Made by a program: the position numbers and the translations under genes. Below, piece by piece: positions 1 through 11,349 of a stretch of 64,000 nucleotides of DNA. The notes below the pieces were generated by a model. The model was not told where the DNA came from. It did no database searches and was given only the letters and a program-made list of their open reading frames with translations. The stretch is from Sparassis latifolia (taxonomy: Eukaryota > Basidiomycota > Agaricomycetes > Polyporales > Sparassidaceae), in NCBI GenBank assembly GCA_018466975.1, contig CM031556.1, forward strand, positions 4,030,001-4,094,000, in the 5' to 3' direction. How positions within the stretch are numbered: the stretch's first letter is position 1; every line of letters starts with the position of its first letter.

Positions 1-342
1 CAGACGTACCTAAGATTAGGGTTATGGAAGGTTAGGGTTTTCTTCCACGTCGCGTACTAAACAAACTGAGCACTACAGCCAAGTCCATCGTTCTAAACTT
101 CCGAGTCTCATCCCTCCTTCAGTCAGAAGCCCGCCAGTTTTGTCCTGGAAATTTTGGGAGAAAACGGAGTATACGACAGGAGGCATTACTCGATTTTCAG
201 TTTCTCTGATCACCACGAACAGTATCTGGTCAGTTCTTCGCATTTGTCCATTTCGTGAAACCAGAATGTTTGCGAGTGCCTGGGAATGCTGACGAAGAGC
301 TTATAACTAGGACGCTGTACGGTATCGTGTTTGTAGCAAATA
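1..342 (+). promoter_or_regulatory. Upstream region of the delta-COP gene
   Basis: No coding sequence is visible. Two TTAGGG hexamers (16-21 and 32-37) sit in a short stretch that resembles the telobox-like motifs found ahead of some growth-related genes. The rest of the window is ordinary genic DNA, so this is not a telomere. The left edge of the window cuts off any further context. Confidence 0.35.
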
Positions 343-2249
343 ATGGTGCGTGTTATGTTCGCTCGTCTGGCTCATCCAAGTTCACGCCGTCAAACAGGTT
401 GTCCTAGCTGCTTCAATATGCACAAAAGGCGGCAAAGGTATGTTCTTTGGCAAGTTCTCGTTCGGTTCATCGCAACATCGCTGCAGCTGTCATCTCGCGG
501 CAATTCCGTGACATGAGCAAAGCCCGCATCGAATCGCTCCTCGCCTCCTTCCCAAAGCTGATCCCGACAAATACTCAGCACACATCCGTCGAGACTGCGG
601 ACGTGCGCTACGTATACCAGCCGCTCGAGGATCTCTACATACTGCTCATCACCAACAAGGCGTCCAACATCTTGCAGGACATCGAGACGCTGCACCTCTT
701 CTCCCGCGTCGTCTCGGACATGTGCCGGAGCGCAGAGCAGCGCGAGATCCTCAAGAATGCGTTCGAGCTCCTCGGCGCGTTCGATGAGATCGTCAGCCTC
801 GGGTACCGCGAGCAGGTCAACCTAATGCAGGTCCGGAACGTGCTCGAGATGGAGAGTCACGAGGAGAAGATCCAAGAGATCATCGCCAGGGTGCGTCTGA
901 TTCCCGCTACTGTCCTAACTTTCACTTGAACCCGCGTGAAATAGAACAAAGAGGCGGAGGCGAAGGAGGAGCTCAAGCGCCGCGCAAAGCAGCTGGAAAT
1001 GCAACGTCGGGAGCAGCAGAAGCGCACCGCAGCAGGCGGTCCCTCGGGAGGCGGATACCTCAGCGGCGGCATGACAGGCTACTCTCCAGTCCCGCAACGA
1101 TTCGACGCCCCCGCTTCCTCGCCTATTCGCACCGCATCCCCTGCGCCGTCTACGCTGCGCCCGCCAGCGTTCAAGGGCAGCGGCATGAAGCTGGGGAGCA
1201 AAAAGACGAAGCAGTCGGAATTGATGGACGCGTTGGCAGGAGAGACTTTACTCTCGGAAGACATGTCGACGCCCGGAACGCCTGCACAATCGAATACACC
1301 CGAGCCGATCGTGCAGAAGAACGAGCGAGGCAGTTTGCCCGCTGTCAATGCAGAGAGGTACGCGTCCCGGTAACAACACGATCGGCTTTCTTGACACTGT
1401 TCTTAGCGTGCATGTTATCATCCGAGAACAGATCAATCTCGAGCTCATGCGCGAGGGCGGTCTCAACAACCTGGAGCTTACAGGCGACATGAATCTCCAC
1501 ATCACCGACCCCGCCCTGGCCCGCGTCAAACTCTCTCTCGCTCCGGCTCCATCGTCCTTTGGGCCCGAGCTACAGTTCAAGCAGCATCCCAATGTTGGAA
1601 AGTTCGCCGCGAACAGAGAACGCGTTGTCGCCCTCAAGGACCCCGCGCGTTCGTTTCCTGTGGGGCAGTCGCTCGCCGTGCTGCGGTGGCGATACTCCGG
1701 CAAAGACGAGTCCTACCTGCCTTTATCGAGTGAGCACCTCGATCTCTACCGGTGAATGTGGCTGATGTCCCGACGACCAGTCAACTGCTGGCCTACGACG
1801 GGCAATGACGGCACATGCGAAGTGAACATCGAATACGAACTCGAGACTGAGGGCGTCACTTTGCACGACGTGGTCATCTCCATCCCCCTCCCGTACGCCC
1901 GTCCGATGCTGCCTGATTCATGCTAATACTTAGGACCACGCACTCGTTCCGCAGCGACGGCTCATACCCAACGGTCACCTCGCACGCCGGCGATTGGGCT
2001 CTCGATCCGAACAGCCACTCGCTGAACTGGATGGTCCCGCATGTGAACGCTGACGAGCGATCTGGCTCACTCGAGTTCACCGTTGGCGGCGACGACCCTG
2101 GCGCGTTCTTCCCCGTGCGTGTACATTTCGTCGGCGAGGGCAGCGTGGCGGGTGTGCACCTCGCGGCGGTTGCGCGCGTGGACAACGGTGAGGACGTCGT
2201 GTATTCGGAGGATGCTACTGTCACTGTCGATAATTATACGGTCGTTTAA
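343..2249 (+). CDS. RET2: Coatomer subunit delta (delta-COP, RET2/ARCN1)
   Basis: Subunit of the COPI coat, which returns cargo from Golgi to ER. Exons 343-345, 398-437, 487-890, 945-1357, 1407-1729, 1781-1892 and 1934-2249 join in frame to 536 aa, the usual family length. The N-terminus MVVLAASICTKGGKA with AVISRQFRDM is the family's longin-like start. A charged linker follows (KEAEAKEELKRRAKQ, about residues 150-165). The C-terminal mu-homology domain starts near residue 287, and SINCWPTT with EVNIEYELE is its diagnostic stretch. The first coding exon is the ATG alone; this start is chosen because it gives the conserved MVVLAAS. The 3' end faces the Gfd2-like gene about 230 bp away. Identification is firm from conserved sequence; the function is inferred from the family. 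Confidence 0.95.
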
Positions 2250-2476
2250 AACTCGATGGTGGGTATTTGTTATGTATATATGTAGATGAATGAATCATGA
2301 TTGCAGGATAAAGTGCTAGGAATTGAGCTGTATGGAACGTGGAAATTGGAAAGCCTGAAAGTATGTGCCATATTTGTCAGGTATGTCCGAAACGCATGGT
2401 CGACAGAGAAAAGTCCGTCCATCCTCCACGTGCTGCTGCTACTGCAGAAACGCAACGTCCTGCAACAGAGCGAATC

Positions 2477-4368
2477 TCACACCCCATTCTTCACAGCCAA
2501 GTTGTTCATCTGTTCCACAATGTCCGGTGAGGGGTTCGCAGAGCTCGCCCTCCTCGGGCGCGTTGGCGGCAGAGCGCTCAACCGCTGCAAGCCGCGCCCG
2601 TTCATCGATACCGCGTGCGCATACCCCATCGGGCGCGGGGAAACGTCCTGGTCGAAGTACTCGTCAGGCGTGCGCGGAGACTGGTGGCCGACCGAGCTCG
2701 GAGGCGTGGCACCGAGAGAGTACGCGAGTGGAGGGTAGGCATGAGCGCGATTGAGGGCAATATCGACGGGCTCCTGTTCATGCCGCGCGCCTTTGCGAGC
2801 ACGGATCTGTTTGCGTTGCGCGGTGTGGGGATCTTCGTATGCTCTGGATCGAGCAGCAGTTGGAACGCGAGCAGGCACATGAAGGCGTCGTTCCCCGAGT
2901 TGTGCATCGTGCACTGCACGTCGACGCCGAGCGACTGGAGGAGGTTCGTGAGGGACAGCAGCGAACCTGGCTCGCGCGGCTTGCCCGAGGAGCCTTGCAT
3001 TATCCCGCGGTGCCCTGTTGTGAAGAGCCGGCGCTCGTACGCGGCGGTGTCGATGATGAGCACGTTGTGCGGCAGTTCTTAGAGGAGGACGGAGATTAAA
3101 AGGTGGGACAGCGAGTAGCAAGAAATGAACGGCATACTGATTTTCATCTCCTCCAGACGGTGCAGATCTCCACTGATCCCGTGTGCGACGAGCACGAGGG
3201 TGTTAGGCAGAGTCTCCGAATCCGGGCTAGCGAGACTGCTACAGACATGCGCAGGCGTTGAACGATAATACTACCTGAAGGAGGAAAAGCCAGACCTGAT
3301 CACGGCTTGAAGCAACTGAGGTAACTTAGCCTTTGGCACTACTTGGCTCTCACCAAACTAGCGAAACTCTGGTTAGTATGTCAAATATCATCATCGGTCG
3401 TCAAAGACCCGTACCGCGTACTAGTGTAACACAGTCAGCAGCACGAGCTCGGTAGACGCTTCAGCTACGCACCGCCCAAGGGAAGTTAGGCCGGTACCTG
3501 TTGTGAACCTTGTCCACATATTCGGCGACGATGTAGTGTCCACGCCTGATGGGTGTGCATCTCGTCAGAGATTAGCGGATCGATCTCAAAAAGCCGACGT
3601 ACCTGTAATTTGGTTCGGGGTCAGGCGGCCACGTACCGACACTAGAGGACATCCAGATGTATAGGTTCAACGCATGACATCGGCACAAATGGCACAGAGA
3701 CACTGACGCATCAAGATGCCCACACCGGACCGCAGCATAGCCAACTTCCAGACAAGACGACGTGTTCCGCTCGGACCACTCGAAGTCGATGGCGAGGAAT
3801 GTTTTGTCCTTCGTGTCCCAGAGGTCGCGGATGCCCTTGGGCTCGCCGTTGCGTATGCGCACTTTCAGCGCGGCAAGGACCGCAGCGGGGAGCGTCGCGT
3901 GCAGTTTCTTGTACGTCGCATAGTCGGAGACCGTGCGGAGGTGCCTCTGGGCAGTCTCGAACGGGCTGACGCGCAGTATGTTGTCTACCAAGGGAAGAGT
4001 TTCGCCGAACCTGTTCTGTCATTGAGAAAAGATCCTGTCCGATTAGACTGACACGATACGCGCCTCGTCTTGATCATCTTGATGAAAGCGCCCACGGATG
4101 TCATCCGAGTAACGATATGAGCTCTGCCAGTCCAGCTGTCCGTGACAGTGATGACTGGCCAGGCAAAAGTGAGGAATGCCTCGAATGATTCAAAGAATAT
4201 TCCCCACGACCGCTCATACCTGATGTTTCATGGGTGCATCGAGTTATCCACCGACTCAAATTTACGTAGGCATTAAGCTTACCATGGTACGTTGTGCAAC
4301 TGGAAGTAACCCATGTACGCAGAGTAGACCTGTTTGGAAGGAGAGTTCATCCTCCAGTTCAGGAGCAT
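2477..4368 (-). CDS. Gfd2/YDR514C-like RNase H-fold (DEDD exonuclease-like) protein
   Basis: Exons read (descending) about 4368-4283, 4219-4060, 4015-3708, 3641-3603, 3545-3473, 3357-3275, 3235-3138 and 3077 onward. The core shows a DEDD-type ribonuclease H fold: FLAIDFEWSE (first D and E), AHGISGDLHRLEEM (H..D), and HNSGNDAFMCLL (His/Asp of the last motif). This matches the fungal Gfd2/YDR514C C-terminal family; yeast Gfd2 is linked genetically to the mRNA-export helicase Dbp5. Nuclease activity is a fold-based inference. The N-terminus is uncertain: the frame is open upstream and in-frame ATGs lie at 4368, 4350 and 4314. The C-terminus is also uncertain. The domain frame stops at 2602, but a protein-like tail (AHAYPPLAYSLGATPPSS) continues in another frame to 2477. 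Joining them needs one extra base near 2827-2830 or a short intron. Confidence 0.75.
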
Positions 4369-6439
<2,071 letters not shown>

Positions 6440-7011
6440 TGGTTTTTGCTTCTTGCTTGTGTCGGAACCATGTTATGTTGGTTCGGAGAGCTTCCTATAT
6501 GTATCACGTACAGAGCCGTATGCAACGTATAAGTTTCTATGCTGGCGTGATCTGAACGTTACTGAAATCCTTGAAGGCCGCTCTGCAGCTGCAAGGTAGT
6601 CAAACGTAGCCTTGTAAGTATTGTCGTTTTGACTCAAAGTATGTTGCAGGAAATGAGACGTGGCTATGTCATGCGTGATGCATAGGCTTGATTTATAGAT
6701 GACGATAGTGATCTTGCTTCTGGATGTTGGTTCCCATAGAGGTGCGTCTAATGTGCTATCCTTGGGCCTTTGCTCTGGATTACGTTAAGCGTTACTCGGA
6801 GTCGCAGTTTCCTCGATGCCTCATTCAAATCTGGACGAGAGACATAAGTTTTCGATCGGCTTACTGCCAACCTGCAAGCGTGCTAAGCCCCGCAGGCTGA
6901 CATCTGTGGAGGGATGTTGCGATTGCCAGCCTTCACGGTGTTTACCTACCACCATCGACTGCCCGTTATCTCATCGTCTACCTTCAAGTCTCCAACCGCC
7001 TATCACTCGTT
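6440..7011. other. Intergenic region, no gene seen
   Basis: This 570 bp stretch holds the 3' flank of the ubiquitin gene and the upstream region of the SIHAP-repeat gene. Plus-strand frame 6816-7043 overlaps the start of that gene in another frame and has no features of a protein of its own. Confidence 0.5.
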
Positions 7012-8781
7012 ATGAGCATGTTCATGGGTGTTCTTCCCATTGAGCTAATTGACTATGCCGACGATATCTCGCTGGACGACCTCGCAGTGATCTTGTCCAT
7101 GGAATTGTCGTCTGCAAGCCATACGGTCCCGGTCCCGGTTGATCTCGTCTCTTCGCGCGTCGCAGACAGTATTTTAAGTACCACGGCGTCGACCATAGTG
7201 ATCCCCATCACGTTGGCGGCTGTCCCTGTCGGCCGCACCGGCAAGGCAAGCGTGCCAGATCCGCACAATGCACTCGCTCTTTCGTGCACTTCCTCTGCAG
7301 CTACACGTTCTCCTGCTTCATTCGGTATCCGCGCGTGCATTCATGCTCCCGATTCTAAGCGTGCGGCGAACGTATCAGCGTCCAGTGCCAAGGAGCTTAA
7401 GAAGTCCAAGCCCCACAATCCACTGGCCCCTGCTGGTTCCGCGACGAAGCGCGCTCGCTCTGATGCCGAGGTGGACTTCGTGGAACAGTACTTCGGCAAG
7501 CTGTACGAGCACGGTCGGTCCTCCGGAACCTCGGCGTCTATCCACGCGCCGTTCGCGTCTCAGAACCACTCGTACCCCTCCTCTCTTGGACATTCCATCT
7601 ACATGCCATCCTCCATCTCTACCATTCCCGACGATCTTCACGGAATGACCGCCAAAATGCCTGTGGAGACAAAGGCCGATTCTGCGGCTGAGGCGTCCGC
7701 GCCTGCGAGCGCTCCCGCAGATGGCGAGGTCGCTGTGGTGGATGTTGACATCGTCACAAAAAAGTTTTCCTGTTTGTCGCTGTCCGATCGGCCCAGCATC
7801 CCTGGTGATTGTCTTTTCCAAAGGAGCATCTGCTGGTCAATTCATGTCCCGAAGAGCAGCATCGCTCGTGACGAGCTCCCGAAGACGTCTTCGAAGGAGG
7901 GGAAAGAACTGACCGAGCGCTTTGGCGAAACAAAGCTGGTGCACGCCTCCAAGCACACTGGTGCTCCAGAGATCGCTGCCTCTATTCGTCTACTGTCTAC
8001 CACTCTCGGCGAACAGTCGACTTTGGAGGGCTTGTCTGCACCGTCTACTTATGTCCTCGAGCACGCTTCTTCCACTGTTGAGAAGGACCAACCGGCCTCA
8101 GTCTCGACCAACACTTCATCGGAGGCTGCGACGATGCGCCAGACTGCAGGCAAGCCTAGCACTTCGACTAACACCCTCATCCGAACGGGTGGTGAGAACT
8201 TCTTGCTCGACATTGCAGACGCTTACTTGGACCAGCTGTACGACAGTGCTACGCGGGGCATCTCCTCGTCAATGCACGCACCCTTCAACGCCAACCGTTT
8301 TTCTGCGAGCGGCCTTGGTGCATCGATCCAAGCTCCTGTAGCTAACACCTTGTCTTCTCCGTATTCTAGAGAGCTGCCTTCATCGATCCATGCTCCTGCG
8401 CGATCTGCCTTGGCTTCCACCCCTGTCACTACCTCCGTGGCAGTTCGTCCCGTTCCGCCATCTCCTCAGACTCCCTCTCCTCCTTCTGGGCGCTCTTCTG
8501 GTTGTTACAAGACCGCTACATTTCTATCCAGCATTCCAGCCGACTTCAAGCGGCACGTGTCCCCGCAGCGTCCTTGTGTGCCTCCTTCCTCTGGTCCTGT
8601 GCGCGGGCCTTTACGTCCTACTAAGTTGAACCCGCAATTATCTCGACCACCTGTGCGGCATACGAACCTGCCGAGGAAGGTGAAGAACAGTGGGAAGGAG
8701 AACCGCGATGGCACAGCACATAATGGGCAGGGGATGACAAGGAATGAGACCCGGGTTGCAACTAGGCGCGTTTGCACATGA
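7012..8781 (+). CDS. Unrecognised protein with repeated SIHAP-type motifs
   Basis: A single open exon of 589 aa that I cannot assign to a family. The short motif [S/A/C][S]-I-[H/Y/Q]-x-P recurs seven times: ACIHAP (near residue 108), SASIHAPF, HSIYMP, WSIHVP, SSMHAPF, ASIQAP and SSIHAP. Two copies sit in a longer duplicated module. One module runs from FVEQYFGKLYEHG through SIHAPF to SSLGHSIYMP; the other from IADAYLDQLYDSA through SMHAPF to SGLGASIQAP. The repeats are separated by Ser/Ala/Pro/Thr-rich, probably disordered sequence. The C-terminus is basic and Pro-rich (LPRKVKNSGKENRDG). No signal peptide or membrane segment is visible. The start is the first ATG of a cluster of three (MSMFM). 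Codon use and the long frame support it as a real gene. It may be a scaffold carrying a repeated short linear motif, which is speculation. Confidence 0.75.
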   Translation: MSMFMGVLPIELIDYADDISLDDLAVILSMELSSASHTVPVPVDLVSSRVADSILSTTASTIVIPITLAAVPVGRTGKASVPDPHNALALSCTSSAATRSPASFGIRACIHAPDSKRAANVSASSAKELKKSKPHNPLAPAGSATKRARSDAEVDFVEQYFGKLYEHGRSSGTSASIHAPFASQNHSYPSSLGHSIYMPSSISTIPDDLHGMTAKMPVETKADSAAEASAPASAPADGEVAVVDVDIVTKKFSCLSLSDRPSIPGDCLFQRSICWSIHVPKSSIARDELPKTSSKEGKELTERFGETKLVHASKHTGAPEIAASIRLLSTTLGEQSTLEGLSAPSTYVLEHASSTVEKDQPASVSTNTSSEAATMRQTAGKPSTSTNTLIRTGGENFLLDIADAYLDQLYDSATRGISSSMHAPFNANRFSASGLGASIQAPVANTLSSPYSRELPSSIHAPARSALASTPVTTSVAVRPVPPSPQTPSPPSGRSSGCYKTATFLSSIPADFKRHVSPQRPCVPPSSGPVRGPLRPTKLNPQLSRPPVRHTNLPRKVKNSGKENRDGTAHNGQGMTRNETRVATRRVCT

Positions 8782-9393
8782 GCAAATGGATGATTACCAT
8801 ACAACCTGCGATTTTTCTTTTCATGATTGAGGTTACTAAAGGTATATTAGCCTCGTGCTTCCACATCTCTACATTAAAGTGATCTTTGAATATGTTGGTT
8901 CTGTAGATTATACATACCGCCCGCAGATGTAAACACCTGTCTGGTATCCACGTGTTTCCGTATTTGGCAAGTGTAGTTGTGAGGATCACAAGGGCCGCAA
9001 GCACCACAAGGATGGCCACGGTCTCGACGTGCATGCGCACTCCAAGGCAGCAGATGCTGCTCGCGTTGCGCTTTGGGTCGACGAGTACCAAGGTGTTAAT
9101 CATTCACAGTTCCCAGGAATATTCCTCCTCCTCCTCCTCCTCCGATCACTGCCGACTCAGATCAACAGATCTGCGATGAGAGCGTCGTGTACACGAGATG
9201 AGTGCATAGGCAGCTGTACTCGTTCTTACTTAGCGAGGTTACTGACCATTCGCCAGGAAGTCCGTAATACTACGTATACATTGGTGACCTACTAGTTACA
9301 GTAACACCGCAAGCGATAGTACAACAAAAGAATATTACTTCGGGTCTCTCAAGTGATTTAAATCCGTATATTCGTTCATACTTCTAGAGCGGT
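8782..9393. other. Intergenic region between two convergent genes
   Basis: This 612 bp stretch holds 3' flanks and a trinucleotide run. On the minus strand, around 9042-8920, a peptide with one clear hydrophobic segment (VAILVVLAALVILTTTL) begins at an ATG. It could be an exon of a small membrane protein, but no splice partners or homology support it. Confidence 0.4.
9124..9143. repeat. (CCT)n microsatellite
   Basis: Six to seven uninterrupted copies of the trinucleotide CCT in non-coding DNA. Confidence 0.9.
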
Positions 9394-10788
9394 TCACTCC
9401 TTGACGACCTTCGTGTTCTAAATGAAAGGTCAAGTTAGAGAGCCTCGAATCTAAGTGCACTGGGTAATCAGAGAACCACCGTACCTTGCCGCTATCGAAC
9501 GGCTCCAAGCCTGCACCGACACGGGGACCGGCAATGAGCGAACTCCAGTCGAGGAGTTCAAAGGTCGATTCGCCGCGGAGTGCCTGTGCAGACTGCTGGG
9601 CACGAGCGGTCAGAAGATGGCGGCGGGCGGCGTCCTACCATAGATAACATGTCAGCACTCTATGGAGCCCATTACAAAGATCTGAACTCACAACAGCAGG
9701 CATTGGCGAATTGAGCTCCGTCGCCAACCGCGTGATGTGAACCGCGTCCTTGAGACCGCCGTCGACTGCGAAGCCGGTCGAGCCGTCAAAGTTGTCGTTC
9801 GTCATCCGGTTGCCGTAGTTGATCCATCTGTGGATACAATTTATAGTCGTCTAATAAGAGGACAATCGTATCTCCAACGTACGAAGGAGCAGGGAACATG
9901 TCCTTGACGAACTCGTACGCAGTGCCCGAGCCGATGCCCGCCTTGTCGGCGAGCGTAAATGCTTCCGCAAGAATTTCGAGTGTGCCCAGTATCATCGAGT
10001 TACCAATGAGCTTAAACGTGGGTGCTAAAAGTAAATGTGAACGCTGAATATGTAGGAATGTCACACTGGCAAGTACCCTTCTCGATGTTGCCGCCTAAGT
10101 CCATCGCCTTCTTGCCCACCGCGGGCACGAGCAGGTGAGCGACCTCCTTCTTCGACCGGTAGTCGCCCGCTAGAATGCAGACCAGCTGTGCGCGATCGGC
10201 CGCGGCGGGCGCACCAAACACGGGGCAGGTGACGAAGTGCGTGAGTGGGATGCTTGAGATAAGACTATCCAGTTCGCCTGCAGCGACGAGTCGGCGAGCG
10301 ATGCACGGAGTAATACGACGGCCAGACACGCACCTGCGACGGCCGGATAGATCGTGCTCATGTCCACGACGATCTTGTTCTTCGTCGGCGGAGATTTCTA
10401 TAACGCGAACAGGTCCAGCGTTCAGATTTCCCCGCACACGCACACCATCCAGAACACGCACCTGGAGAGCCGCGGCGAACTGCTCGTATATGGTCTTGAC
10501 AACGGCGTCCGTCGCGAGAATGGTGATCACGATGTCGCACTCGAGCACGAGCTGCTCAGGCGACTCGGCAATTTCCACCTTACTCGCGCCCAGAAGCTTC
10601 TGCAGCTCCTGGGACTTACTCGCCGAGCGGTTGTACACCAGCAGCGGGGACGTACTGGGCAGTGACCCACGATATTTGGCCAGGTTGCGCGCCATGTGGA
10701 AGCCCATGGATCCAAGGCCACACCAGCCGATGTTCAGCAACTGCGGGCCCGGGGTCGCTGGGCGAGAGAAAGGAATGGGGACGGACAT
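9394..10788 (-). CDS. 3-hydroxyisobutyrate dehydrogenase-like NAD(P)-binding protein
   Basis: Exons 10788-10462, 10397-10334, 10277-10077, 10024-9883, 9827-9692, 9634-9485 and 9417-9394 join in frame to 347 aa. The N-terminal Rossmann domain has the dinucleotide motif GLGSMGFHMARNL. The segment IVVDMSTIYPAVAG is followed by PLTHFVTCPVFGAP. The C-terminal helical domain has LIGNSMILGTLEILAEAFTL, where family members carry the catalytic Lys/Asn region. This is the beta-hydroxyacid dehydrogenase superfamily (6-phosphogluconate/3-hydroxyisobutyrate type), which oxidises a beta-hydroxy acid with NAD(P)+. The exact substrate cannot be read from sequence. No mitochondrial presequence is obvious. A decayed partial copy lies at 17958-18564. 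Confidence 0.9.
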
Positions 10789-11349
10789 ATCTGGCGGATG
10801 TTGGAGGGTAGGAAGAAGACTGCAAGCAATATGCTCACACCTCTTTTATGATATGTTGGCGTGAGGAGGCCCGTCTGTTCTATTTTCGAAGCAGATTTGG
10901 AGCAGATACACAGTAATCTATTGGAAGGACCCCTGCACCTCCGGTCTGTCGGGATATTTAGTGACGAATGTATACCTCAGACGGCCCCGTTCACACTGGT
11001 ACTCGGGGCCTGTAAGTAAGATCTTGGGACGATGACTGAACATTCTGCACATTTTTTTGGATACTCACGGGTTGAAAATAGAGCGGGAAGAACACGAGGA
11101 TGCTATTGCACGTAGACGGAGAAGAGAGAAATGCACTTGCAGGGGTCCTCCGTCGCTCTCCCGTCGCTCCACGTGAGTAGGTAGCACGTGCCTCGGACGC
11201 AAAGGTAACACAACCCCTAAGTTAGGGTTAAAGTGGTCACAACGCATCCCGGACGTCCCAAAATAGCAGTTGCAACTGGTTACGTGCAGGACAGCAGGTG
11301 TAGCGTGTAACCAGCGGTCTGCGTCTATAACCTCACCCCCGACGTCGCC
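10789..11349. promoter_or_regulatory. Divergent promoter between the dehydrogenase and the NAK kinase
   Basis: A 561 bp intergenic stretch. It contains two CACGTG boxes 15 bp apart (11170-11175 and 11185-11190). It also has a palindrome of telomere-like half-sites, AACCCCTAA/TTAGGGTT (11212-11229). Both lie 120-180 bp before the kinase ATG. No open frame here is convincing. Confidence 0.4.

Noticed and set aside
1..41. Possible telomere end from TTAGGG hexamers
   Set aside because: Only two separated copies, directly followed by a complete housekeeping gene promoter.
2615..3099. Plus-strand frames opposite the Gfd2-like gene
   Set aside because: They are antisense to the conserved HNSGNDAFMCLL exon.
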